Of a stretch of 64,000 nt of DNA, positions 46,476-54,202 are shown in pieces. Numbering within the stretch: position 1 is the first letter of the stretch; each line of letters starts with the position of its first letter. The stretch lies in assembly GCF_014200595.1 (NCBI RefSeq), contig NZ_JACHCG010000003.1, forward strand, positions 186,001-250,000, written 5' to 3'. Position numbers and translations under genes: made by a program. Below the pieces are notes generated by a model. It was not told the DNA's origin. It saw only the letters and a list, made by a program, of their open reading frames with translations, and did no database searches. This DNA is from Pedobacter cryoconitis. GTDB taxonomy: Bacteria; Bacteroidota; Bacteroidia; Sphingobacteriales; Sphingobacteriaceae.

Positions 46476-46901
46476 GTTTACTTGTTGGCGCGTTAAGATT
46501 GTTATTTGTTGACGCCCTAAGAATTGTTATTTGACGACGCCTTAAGGGTCGTTATTTGATGGCGCCCTAAGGATTGTTATTTGACGACGCCTTAAAGATT
46601 GTTATTTGACGACGCCCTAAGGATTGTTATTCGATGGCACCTTAAGAATTGTTATTTGACGACGCTTTAAGGATTGTTATTTGATGGCGCCTTAAGGGTT
46701 GTTATTTGACGACGTCCTAAGGGTTGTTATTTGACGATGCTCTAAGGATTGTTATTTGACGACGTCCTAAGGGTTGTTATTGGTTGACGCCATAAGGGTT
46801 GCTATTTGACGACGCCATAAGGGTTGCTATTTGACGACGCCTTAAGGATTGTTATTCGATGACGCCTTAAGGGTTGTTATTTGCCAACGCCTTAAAGGAT
46901 T
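46476..46901. repeat. 25-bp tandem repeat array (about 17 units)
   Basis: A unit of the form GTTATTTGACGACGCC followed by TTAAGGATT repeats with an exact 25-bp period from 46476 to 46900; the last unit is 26 bp. Units differ by one to five substitutions, mostly transitions. Each has a CCTTAAGG or CCCTAAGG core that is a near-palindrome. Degenerate units flank the array at 46450-46475 and 46902-46950. The period is not a multiple of three and no reading frame stays open, so it is non-coding. It fills the gap between the receptor gene's 3' end and feoA. Confidence 0.95.
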
Positions 46902-46955
46902 GTTAGTAACCTTAGGCGCCTGTTTACTGACACCTAAGGATTATAATTTGTTAGT

Positions 46956-46987
46956 AACCTTAAGTCCCTGCTAAAGTACTTAAGGTT
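46956..46987 (+). terminator. Hairpin between the array and the receptor gene's end
   Basis: AACCTTAAGT and ACTTAAGGTT form a 10-bp stem with a 12-nt loop; on the plus strand TATTATTTTTT follows. It lies 33 nt beyond the stop of the minus-strand receptor gene. It has the CCTTAAG sequence of the array units, so it may be a diverged part of the array. Confidence 0.5.
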
Positions 46988-47019
46988 TATTATTTTTTAG
47001 TGTATTGATTTTTTAAGTA

Positions 47020-49443
47020 TTAGAAGTTGTATTTAACACTGATTCTTCCATTTCTAGGTACTTCATAGATGTAAGTGTAATAAGAAACTGATGTCGCTGT
47101 TTCTTTTGCAACTTTAGTATAAGATCCTTGTGTAAATAGTTTTTTGTCCAGTAAGTTACTTACTAAACCTGTGATGGAGAATTTACCTCTTACGTAAGAT
47201 ATACCTGCGTCGAAACGGATGTAATCTGCAAATGGGGTTTGAGTAGTTCCTGATCCTGCGTAACGGTTTAATAGCATTTGGTAACCGCCGGAGAATCCAA
47301 TTCCGTTAAGTATGGAGTTTGCATTTCTGTAACGGTATGATAACCATCCGTTAGTGATGTGTTTAGCTGTATTAGCCAGGTAAGTTCCGGTTGCATTTTT
47401 TGCCGGATCTTTGTTCTCATCTCTGGTTACTTTTGGATCTGTGTAAGCATAGTTCAGGGTTAAGTTTAGGCCTTCTGCTACTTCACCTACCAAGTCAAAT
47501 TCGATACCTTTAGATTGAACTTCACCTAGCTGTACCATGAAGTTATTTGGATCTCCAAGAGGGTATGCCGGGTCAGGGGTCAGGACATTTTTCTTTGTAA
47601 TTTTATACATAGAGAATGTTGAGTTCCATTTTCCGCCAAACCAGTCTTTCTTCAATCCAAATTCAATGTTATTACCTGTTACGGGTTTAAAAACGTCACC
47701 GGTTGCTGATCTCGAAGCTTGTGATTGTGGGATAAAACTCTGGTCGTATAAGGTGTAAGCTGAGAAATCTTTGGTAATGGAGTAACTTAAGCCTACTCTT
47801 GGGGTAACTGCATTATCTGACATTTGTGTTGCATTGGTTTTACCAACAGTTTCTGCATGGGTAAAACGACCTGCCAGTGTTAAACGTAGTTTCTCATTCA
47901 GGAAACGTAATTCGTCTTGTAAGTATACTCCTGTATAAGTTGAGTTGGTTGCATAAGTATTTGCACCTGATCTTACCTGGATGCTTCTTGACCTGTCAAA
48001 TACTGGGATATTAGCAGTCGGTATACCATAAACAGGATTGTAAATATTAAAAGTGGCATTACCAGCTAACTGAAGATCTGGTTGTGAAACACTTGAAAAA
48101 TCACCCCAGGTTTTTAAGTTACCCATATCCATACCACCTAAAACTCTGTGTACAATTTCACCTGTTTTGAACTGGCCTTGTAAGCTGAACTGGATATTTT
48201 TATTGATAGCTAATTCTTCACTAATGTTTAGACCTCTTCTCATATCACCGTTGGCAGCGATCGTAGATGGCCACGGTGTACCACCAAATAAGGAATAGTT
48301 CAAATAGGCAGCTTGTGCGTTAAATATCCAGTTTTTATTGAATTTATGATTGAAATAAAGTGTAAGGTTATGGTCATTCAGCTTATTTGGGTCTAATGAA
48401 GGATCTCCAACAAAGAAGCTGGGATCGGTATCACCAAATCCTTTCGGAGAGAATCCGTAGTTACCCAATGCTAATGCTTCTACGTGCTGGTGTGTATATT
48501 CAGCAGTAACTTTCGTATTGCTGTCAATCTGATAGCTGATTACCGGTGCAATTACATACTTATCATTGTAATTGAACTTATTGAAACTGCCTTTAGTCTG
48601 CGCAGCTACGTTTAAACGAAATAACAATTTACCGTCAGCAGAAAGCTTCGTATCCAAATCTACCGCAGCACGTGCAAGGTTATATCCACCAGCACTCAGA
48701 CTAACAGAACTTTGATTCGTGCCCGTAGGTTTTTTAGTAACGATATTGTAAAGACCACCCGGCTCACCATTTGCCATCATAAAGCCAGCAGGGCCTTTTA
48801 CGAATTCAATACGGTCAATTGTAGCAGCATCATCTGCAAGCGGGCCCCATGGGGTTTTTAAATTCATCCCATTACGGAAGCCTGGAATAGAGAAACCACG
48901 CATGTAAATGTTTGCGTACTGCGCATCCCAGTGGCCAACTCTTACGGCACCACTTACGTTTCTGGTTACGCCATCAACAATATCAAAAGCCATTTGGTCT
49001 GCCATCAGTTGACTCGTAACCACTTTAATGTTCTGAGGCAATTCCAATAATTTTGTTTGTAAACGTAAAGAAGAAGAGACTTTTTCTACTTTGTATTTTT
49101 TATGGGTAGAAATCTGTACGTCCTTTAACTGCGACTTGTTCTCATTCAAGGAGAAGTCAGCGATTACAGTCTCTTTAGTCACTGTAATTTGTTTTTCTTT
49201 AGGATATAGTCCAATAGCAGAAACAACAATAGTATAGTTTCCGGTTGGCACCTTTCTGATTGAATAAGAACCATTCTCCTCAGTAATTGCACCAAAGGTA
49301 GTACCCTTCAGTTTTACGGTTACCCCATCGGCAATAGTTCCGTCAGAAGTAGTGATTCTACCTTTGACACTTCCCGTATGTTGTGCGTATAAACTGGTAC
49401 TTAAAAATAAGATGAAAATTAATGAAAGTAATTGTTTTACCAT
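47020..49443 (-). CDS. TonB-dependent siderophore-type receptor
   Basis: The 807-residue outer-membrane receptor has a signal peptide (MVKQLLSLIFILFLSTSLYAQ). A carboxypeptidase-regulatory-like domain follows (SVKGRITTSDGTIADGVTVK, about 25-110), then the plug domain (LPQNIKVVTSQLMADQM, RGFSIPGFRNG, IEFVKGPAGFMMANGEPGG) and a beta barrel ending in KYNF with a terminal Phe. The plug pattern is that of the FhuA/FoxA siderophore family, so a ferric-siderophore ligand is likely; which one is unknown. Tandem repeats lie on both sides, and feoAB is the next operon. Confidence 0.93.
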   Translation of the reverse strand: MVKQLLSLIFILFLSTSLYAQHTGSVKGRITTSDGTIADGVTVKLKGTTFGAITEENGSYSIRKVPTGNYTIVVSAIGLYPKEKQITVTKETVIADFSLNENKSQLKDVQISTHKKYKVEKVSSSLRLQTKLLELPQNIKVVTSQLMADQMAFDIVDGVTRNVSGAVRVGHWDAQYANIYMRGFSIPGFRNGMNLKTPWGPLADDAATIDRIEFVKGPAGFMMANGEPGGLYNIVTKKPTGTNQSSVSLSAGGYNLARAAVDLDTKLSADGKLLFRLNVAAQTKGSFNKFNYNDKYVIAPVISYQIDSNTKVTAEYTHQHVEALALGNYGFSPKGFGDTDPSFFVGDPSLDPNKLNDHNLTLYFNHKFNKNWIFNAQAAYLNYSLFGGTPWPSTIAANGDMRRGLNISEELAINKNIQFSLQGQFKTGEIVHRVLGGMDMGNLKTWGDFSSVSQPDLQLAGNATFNIYNPVYGIPTANIPVFDRSRSIQVRSGANTYATNSTYTGVYLQDELRFLNEKLRLTLAGRFTHAETVGKTNATQMSDNAVTPRVGLSYSITKDFSAYTLYDQSFIPQSQASRSATGDVFKPVTGNNIEFGLKKDWFGGKWNSTFSMYKITKKNVLTPDPAYPLGDPNNFMVQLGEVQSKGIEFDLVGEVAEGLNLTLNYAYTDPKVTRDENKDPAKNATGTYLANTAKHITNGWLSYRYRNANSILNGIGFSGGYQMLLNRYAGSGTTQTPFADYIRFDAGISYVRGKFSITGLVSNLLDKKLFTQGSYTKVAKETATSVSYYTYIYEVPRNGRISVKYNF

Positions 49444-49444
49444 A

Positions 49445-49533
49445 ATTATTTAGATTGATTATATATAATTTTGGCGCAAAGTAAATCTAATTTTACTAGG
49501 TATTCAAAATTATTTTAAATCAGTCTAAATAAT
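49445..49533 (-). promoter_or_regulatory. Receptor promoter with flanking operator-like boxes
   Basis: On the minus strand a -33 TTTG (49505-49508) and -7 TACTTTG (49477-49483) are 21 nt apart. ATTATTTAGATTGATT (49445-49460, plus) recurs with one change as its inverse at 49518-49533, so a pair of inverted 16-bp boxes brackets the promoter. A smaller palindrome AGTAAA/TTTACT covers the -7 box. Iron-responsive repression (Fur or DtxR type) is my inference from the gene it controls. Confidence 0.5.
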
Positions 49534-49632
49534 AGCTTTTTACGCAGAATATTGTCTATTCATTAAATAAATTGTTTTAGCAAAATAATTAAGCATTGAA
49601 ATTACGAGCAGAATTACAAAACAGATCAATTA

Positions 49633-50112
49633 TCCACGTAGCAATCCTGTAAACAAGCAACATTATTTATCTATCCAATATCCATGTAGCAACCCTGTAA
49701 GCAATCAACATTATTTATCTATCCAATATCCATGTAGCAGCCCTGTAAACAAGCAACATTATTTATCTATCCAATATCCATATAGCAACCCTATAAGCAA
49801 GCAACATTATTTATCTATTCAGTATCCATATAGCAACCCTGTAAGCAATCAACAATGTTTATCCATCCAATATCCATATAGCAATCCTGTAAGCAAGCAA
49901 CATTATTTATCTATTCAGTATCCATATAGCAACCCTGTAAGCAAGCAACATTATTTATCCATCCAATATCCATGTAGCAGCCCTGTAAGCAAGCAACATT
50001 ATTTATCTATTCAGTATCCATATAGCAACCCTATAAGCAAGCAACATTATTTATCTATTCAGTATCCATATAGCAACCCTGTAAGCAATCAACAATGTTT
50101 ATCCATCCAACA
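49633..50112. repeat. 48-bp tandem repeat array (10 units)
   Basis: Ten units start at 49633 and every 48 bases after that (TCCATGTAGCAACCCTGTAA, then GCAAGCAACATTATTTATCT and ATCCAATA). Length is invariant; differences are substitutions at about twelve positions. Units 4-5 are the same as units 9-10 (up to where unit 10 leaves the array), so a five-unit (240-bp) block seems to have duplicated. One plus-strand frame stays open from 49589 to 50163 and would encode a 16-residue repeat (PYSNPVSKQHYLSIQY-like). It has no ATG or GTG start, and most differences change the amino acid. I regard it as non-coding. Confidence 0.95.
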
Positions 50113-50164
50113 ACTAACATCTTTGAAGCAATCCACCAGGTTTCCCCTTAAGGATTGGAATTAA

Positions 50165-50233
50165 AAAAAACAAATCTGCTAATGTGAGGACATACATTTC
50201 TAATGTCGTCCGAACATAGCAGGTTTGTTTTTT
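50165..50233. repeat. Long stem-loop with shared core, copy 2
   Basis: Read on the minus strand, ACAAACCTGCTA and TAGCAGATTTGT form the outer stem (one C-A mismatch) with flanking A and T runs. The core is TGTTCGGACGACATT...ATGTCCTCACAT. It has the same bulged T, TC/TC internal loop and a GGAC/GTCC helix as copy 1 (GGGC/GCCC there), plus a terminal ACATT/AATGT hairpin. It starts 5 nt after the stop of the barrel-protein gene and would act as its terminator. Confidence 0.8.
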
Positions 50234-50238
50234 TTATA

Positions 50239-53076
50239 TTACATATCCCCCCCACCTCTTCTACCACCACCAAAACCTCCACTACGGCCCCCACCCATAC
50301 CCGGCATTGGCACATCATTCTGCATAGTTTTGCCGCCCATTCTGCTTAACGAATAAGTAAACGAGAACATATAATATCTTTTCAGCACATTATACCTTAA
50401 ATCTGTAATCGTGTTATTGCTTGAAGTTCTGGAAATCCCCTGGTTCTGGTTCAGCGCATCATTCACAGCAACCTTAAAAGTCCCCCTGTTCTTGAAAAAC
50501 TGCTTACTGATATACCCATTCACAATGGTGAAGTTCGTATTATACTCCGGCCCTCTTCCCGTATTCTGGAAGTAATCCGCATTTACAGCAAGACGAATAT
50601 TTCCAGGAAACATATAACTCACATCAATCGCCGGATTCAGCGTATAATAAGTAGTATTCGCTGATGATTGTGCCGAATAAGTAGCACGGTTAACAGACCC
50701 CGCTACACTAGCCGTCAAATCCAGTTTATCCATAGAAGAAACCAACCTGTATTTATTGGTGATCGAAAGATCATTCGTCACATTTTGCAGAGAATTAGTA
50801 AAGTTGACACCTCTGGCATAAGTACCACCTAAATCTATATTCAGATTCAACTTATTCTCTTTGATAATAGGTAAACCCAGTGAAGAACCTAAAGTCCCCT
50901 GATAAACCCCGTTCACATTTACAGGAACAACCGCAAGCTTACCAAAGTTAGGATCAGCCGGCGCATCAATCAATCTGCTATCATTTCCGAAAGCATTAAA
51001 AGTCTGGCTGATGTTCGCAAAGATAAACAGCGAACGAAACTTCGCAAAGTCAAAATTATTGTAAAGCACAGTCAGGTTATTTGTGAAAGAAGGCTTTAAA
51101 CCAGGATTACCAATCGGAATACTCTGTGCATTGGTGTTATCCGGAATAGGCTGAATTTGATTAATCGAAGGCTGCTGCGTACTTCCACGGTACCTGATCA
51201 CTAACCTTTTGCTCTTGCTGAATTTATAACGCAATTGCGCCGTAGGAACGATATTATAAAAATTCTGAGTGATCAGATTACCAGTAGTCAGATTTTCATT
51301 TCTTCTATCCGTATTCTGCACACCCACCCCTATATTCCAATTTAACTTCTCCGTATTCTTATTCAAACTTGCCCCAACAGCATTCGTCAGCGTCTTATTC
51401 TCATAAGTATTCGTATAAGTCAGATCAGGTATATCATACTGAGAAGTTATAGGGTTAAAGTTATAATTGAAACGCTCACTATTGTTAAAACTATAAGTAT
51501 TCTGATAGTTCACCTCCAGATTCAGCGTTTTAGAGATAGGTTCCGTATAAACCAATCTTGAAGTATTCGTAATCGAATGAGAATTCTGATTGTTCAGCTG
51601 ATTAATAACCGAATTGCTTACTGAATCACCCTGCGTCGTTACATTGTTAATATCATTATAGATTTTGGAATCATTATCATTGATACTCGTATTGATATTC
51701 AAAGATAACGTACGTCCCTTTTTAGCGAACTTCTTCCTTAAGAGAATATTATTGCCAATTACCGGCGAGGTAGAATTCGTATTGTACCCTTGCGTACCCA
51801 CCGTCTGATACTTATCATAAGTATTCACATAATTGGTATTCTGAGCTAACCCGGTTTCTGTATAAGTAACACTTGGCTGTACACGGATCGACATTGTCGA
51901 ATCGATCTTAGTATCTATTAAAAAGTTAAAACGATGATTTTTACTATCCGTATTGCTTGTCAGATTCTGGTTAAAAAGAGTTCTGCTGTCCCCCAACAAG
52001 TTCTCTCTTGAACTCGTCTGCTCATTGAACAAAGAAGTCTTATTAAAGAAATAACTCGCCGTAATTTTAGTCTGATCTGTATAAACATCGGCAAAGTTAA
52101 TACCGAAAGCATTGGTATTGGTAATCCCTTGCGGTGGAGCACCCGATGCCGCAGCAAAACGACCACCGCCGCCACCTCCACCACCGCCAGTACCAGTACC
52201 CAGACCGCCGCCGCCACCAAAATTCTGCTTGTTGACATTGTTAAACTGACCGATTACAGAAAACTGCTGCTCTTTATTAAACTTATTGACATTCAGGTTC
52301 ACATCATAACGATCATCAGTACCATAACCAACACTTGAATTTCCGAAATAACCATTCTTTTTATCCTTCTTGGTCGTAATGTTAATAATCTTCTCCCTGT
52401 TCCCATCGTCCACACCTGTAAACTGAGCCTGGTCCGAAAGCAAATCAATCACCTGGATCTTATCAATCATATCGGCCGGTAAATTCTTGGTCGCCAATAA
52501 AGGGTCATTCCCAAAGAAATCTTTCCCATCCACACGCACACGCGTGATAGTCTCTCCCTGAGCTTTGATCGAACCATCCTTAGCCACATCAACACCAGGC
52601 AGCTTTTTAAGTACATCTTCTACCACAGCATTCTCCCTGACCTTATAAGCACCCGCACTATACTCTACCGTATCAGTTTTAACTACTACCGGAGTAACCA
52701 CCCCTTTAATCACCACCGTATTTAAATTCAGTCCCGTATTTTCCATAGCCAGTGTACCTAAATTGACTGATGGCGTTGCAGCAGATACTGTAAATTCTTT
52801 ATTGACATTATTTAAACCGAGATAAGCTACCGTAAGCCTGTAAGGCCCAGGAGCAAGTCCTTTGAGTACAAAAGAGCCATCGGTCTCTGTATTGATCACA
52901 CCAGCAACACTGGAATCTTTAAGACTTTTAACTGCTACTGAAGCATAGTCTACTGGTAAACGGTCTTTCGCATTAACGACCTTTCCACTAACGGAGCCGT
53001 TTTTTAACTGTGCATACGAAGAAAAGCTGAAAAAGAGGAATGCAATCAGCAGGAGATTTTTTGTAAAAGTCATCAT
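50239..53076 (-). CDS. Outer-membrane beta-barrel protein, TonB-receptor-like
   Basis: The 945-residue protein has a signal peptide (MMTFTKNLLLIAFLFFSFSSYAQ) and a carboxypeptidase-regulatory-like domain (SVSGKVVNAKDRLPVDYASV, about 28-115). A plug-like region follows (VVEDVLKKLPGVDVAKDGSI, VRVDGKDFFGNDPLLATKNLPADMI, about 150-235), then a large barrel of the outer-membrane beta-barrel family 3 type. Two glycine-rich stretches stand out: residues about 288-315 in an early barrel loop and the C-terminus (MPGMGGGRSGGFGGGRRG). The terminus lacks the usual final aromatic residue. No SusD-like partner is nearby and the ligand is unknown. It has no clear link to the iron genes. Confidence 0.9.
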   Translation of the reverse strand: MMTFTKNLLLIAFLFFSFSSYAQLKNGSVSGKVVNAKDRLPVDYASVAVKSLKDSSVAGVINTETDGSFVLKGLAPGPYRLTVAYLGLNNVNKEFTVSAATPSVNLGTLAMENTGLNLNTVVIKGVVTPVVVKTDTVEYSAGAYKVRENAVVEDVLKKLPGVDVAKDGSIKAQGETITRVRVDGKDFFGNDPLLATKNLPADMIDKIQVIDLLSDQAQFTGVDDGNREKIINITTKKDKKNGYFGNSSVGYGTDDRYDVNLNVNKFNKEQQFSVIGQFNNVNKQNFGGGGGLGTGTGGGGGGGGGRFAAASGAPPQGITNTNAFGINFADVYTDQTKITASYFFNKTSLFNEQTSSRENLLGDSRTLFNQNLTSNTDSKNHRFNFLIDTKIDSTMSIRVQPSVTYTETGLAQNTNYVNTYDKYQTVGTQGYNTNSTSPVIGNNILLRKKFAKKGRTLSLNINTSINDNDSKIYNDINNVTTQGDSVSNSVINQLNNQNSHSITNTSRLVYTEPISKTLNLEVNYQNTYSFNNSERFNYNFNPITSQYDIPDLTYTNTYENKTLTNAVGASLNKNTEKLNWNIGVGVQNTDRRNENLTTGNLITQNFYNIVPTAQLRYKFSKSKRLVIRYRGSTQQPSINQIQPIPDNTNAQSIPIGNPGLKPSFTNNLTVLYNNFDFAKFRSLFIFANISQTFNAFGNDSRLIDAPADPNFGKLAVVPVNVNGVYQGTLGSSLGLPIIKENKLNLNIDLGGTYARGVNFTNSLQNVTNDLSITNKYRLVSSMDKLDLTASVAGSVNRATYSAQSSANTTYYTLNPAIDVSYMFPGNIRLAVNADYFQNTGRGPEYNTNFTIVNGYISKQFFKNRGTFKVAVNDALNQNQGISRTSSNNTITDLRYNVLKRYYMFSFTYSLSRMGGKTMQNDVPMPGMGGGRSGGFGGGRRGGGDM

Positions 53077-53229
53077 GGAAGAAGCTTGATATTTTCAATT
53101 ATATGCTTCTCTGACTCCAATAAAGGCAAATGGTTTGTTTTTATCCGTTAAAATATGGGTAACATTTTAAATACACCCGTTTATTCAGCTTAAGGGGCCG
53201 ATAAAAAGTTTTAACAACAGGAAGAATAA

Positions 53230-53367
53230 CTAAGCATACAGCTTGTTTTTCTGTACCGCAGGAACTGAATAGCTAACTTTAGGGCAATGGCAACCCGGTT
53301 TAAAAATACGGCAACTGCTCAGCAGTCCTATGGACAACAAAAACAAAATACTAGCTTTCCTTTTCAT
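53230..53367 (-). CDS. Small Cys-rich lipoprotein
   Basis: A 45-codon frame begins with ATG at 53367, inside the last codons of the vanZ-family gene, and stops at 53230. It starts MKRKASILFLLSIGLLSSC, a full lipoprotein signal with Cys19. A short mature part follows with RIFKPGCHCPKVSYS and a basic tail ending KNKLYA. The overlap of 17 nt with the upstream gene implies coupled translation. I know of similar tiny lipoproteins with a C-x-C-P-K motif in this family of bacteria but cannot name a function. It is easily missed because of its size. Confidence 0.72.
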   Translation of the reverse strand: MKRKASILFLLSIGLLSSCRIFKPGCHCPKVSYSVPAVQKNKLYA

Positions 53368-53755
53368 AGTTAGATTTATTTAATAACACATACGCAAATA
53401 TCGCCATAAATACACCGATCATATCACTTCCCAGATCCCACCACTCCGCAGAACGGTAAGTGAAGAACTTCAACTGGATCAGCTCGATAAAACCACCTAA
53501 GGCAAAGGTGAGCATCAAGATCTTAAAGATAGTTAAGATTCCGAAATTTTCTCTGCGCTGACTTTTAGTTTCACCGTAAAACAGCAAAATAGTAAGGACG
53601 AAGAAAAAACCCAGGTGTACCATCTTATCAAACCCCGTAAAGAAAAAGCCTGATTCACCGACGGAATCAGGCATTTTCATAGTACAAAGAATCAAGATAA
53701 ACACCGTCCATAAAAGGGCTAAGCGTTGATGTAAGAGTACTTTGAATTTATTCAT
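53351..53755 (-). CDS. VanZ family membrane protein
   Basis: The 134-residue protein has about four membrane spans and the VanZ pattern: MKMPDSVGESGFFFTGFDKMVHLGFF near residue 26, then FALGGFIELIQLKFFTYRSAEWWDLGSDMIG near 88. VanZ itself gives low-level teicoplanin resistance, but most relatives have no known role. It sits 3 nt after gcvH and overlaps the small lipoprotein gene by 17 nt. Confidence 0.88.
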   Translation of the reverse strand: MNKFKVLLHQRLALLWTVFILILCTMKMPDSVGESGFFFTGFDKMVHLGFFFVLTILLFYGETKSQRRENFGILTIFKILMLTFALGGFIELIQLKFFTYRSAEWWDLGSDMIGVFMAIFAYVLLNKSNYEKES

Positions 53756-53758
53756 TTA

Positions 53759-54139
53759 TTAAGCACCAACTAAAGCCTGGTATGCAGCAGCATCCAATAA
53801 ATCAGCTACCTGAGCAGCATCACTTAAGGTTACTTTAACCATCCAGCCTTCTCCATAAGGATCAGAATTCACTAATTCCGGGCTATCGTTCAATGCAGCA
53901 TTAATTTCTAATACAGTAGCAGTAACCGGCATAAATAAGTCAGATACAGTTTTAACGGCTTCAACACTACCGAAAACATCATCCTTACCTACTTCCTCAC
54001 CTACAGTATTGACATCGATATAAACGATATCACCTAATTCGCGTTGCGCGAAATCAGTTATACCAATAAAGGCTTCATTACCTTCAACTCTAACCCATTC
54101 GTGGTCTTTAGTGTACTTTAGTTCTGATGGAAAATTCAT
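53759..54139 (-). CDS. gcvH: Glycine cleavage system H protein
   Basis: GcvH carries the aminomethyl group on lipoate between the P, T and L proteins of glycine cleavage. The 126-residue protein starts [20 protein letters not shown]. Its lipoylated lysine is Lys63 in [25 protein letters not shown] near the end is typical. The other gcv genes are not here. It leads a gcvH-vanZ-lipoprotein unit with its own promoter just behind sprA. Confidence 0.97.
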   Translation of the reverse strand: MNFPSELKYTKDHEWVRVEGNEAFIGITDFAQRELGDIVYIDVNTVGEEVGKDDVFGSVEAVKTVSDLFMPVTATVLEINAALNDSPELVNSDPYGEGWMVKVTLSDAAQVADLLDAAAYQALVGA

Positions 54140-54160
54140 TTTTTATTCGATTTGATTGCT

Positions 54161-54190
54161 CAAAGGTAATTAATATATACTTTATACAAA
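54161..54190 (-). promoter_or_regulatory. Promoter of gcvH
   Basis: On the minus strand TTTG (54187-54190) and a perfect TACCTTTG (54161-54168) are 18 nt apart. It falls in the 63-bp gap after sprA, so gcvH, vanZ and the small lipoprotein can be expressed without sprA. Confidence 0.65.
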
Positions 54191-54202
54191 ACGTTAGTTC
54201 TG

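Noticed and set aside
46476..46901. 25-bp repeats as a CRISPR array or iteron origin
   Set aside because: There are no spacers, no Rep gene and no plasmid signs; the surroundings are chromosomal core genes.
49633..50112. 48-bp repeats as a CRISPR array
   Set aside because: Units abut with no unique spacers and no cas genes are present; it is a plain tandem repeat.
46213..50238. Receptor region as a transposon
   Set aside because: No transposase or recombinase, no target duplication, and the two end stem-loops share only the core, not their outer arms.
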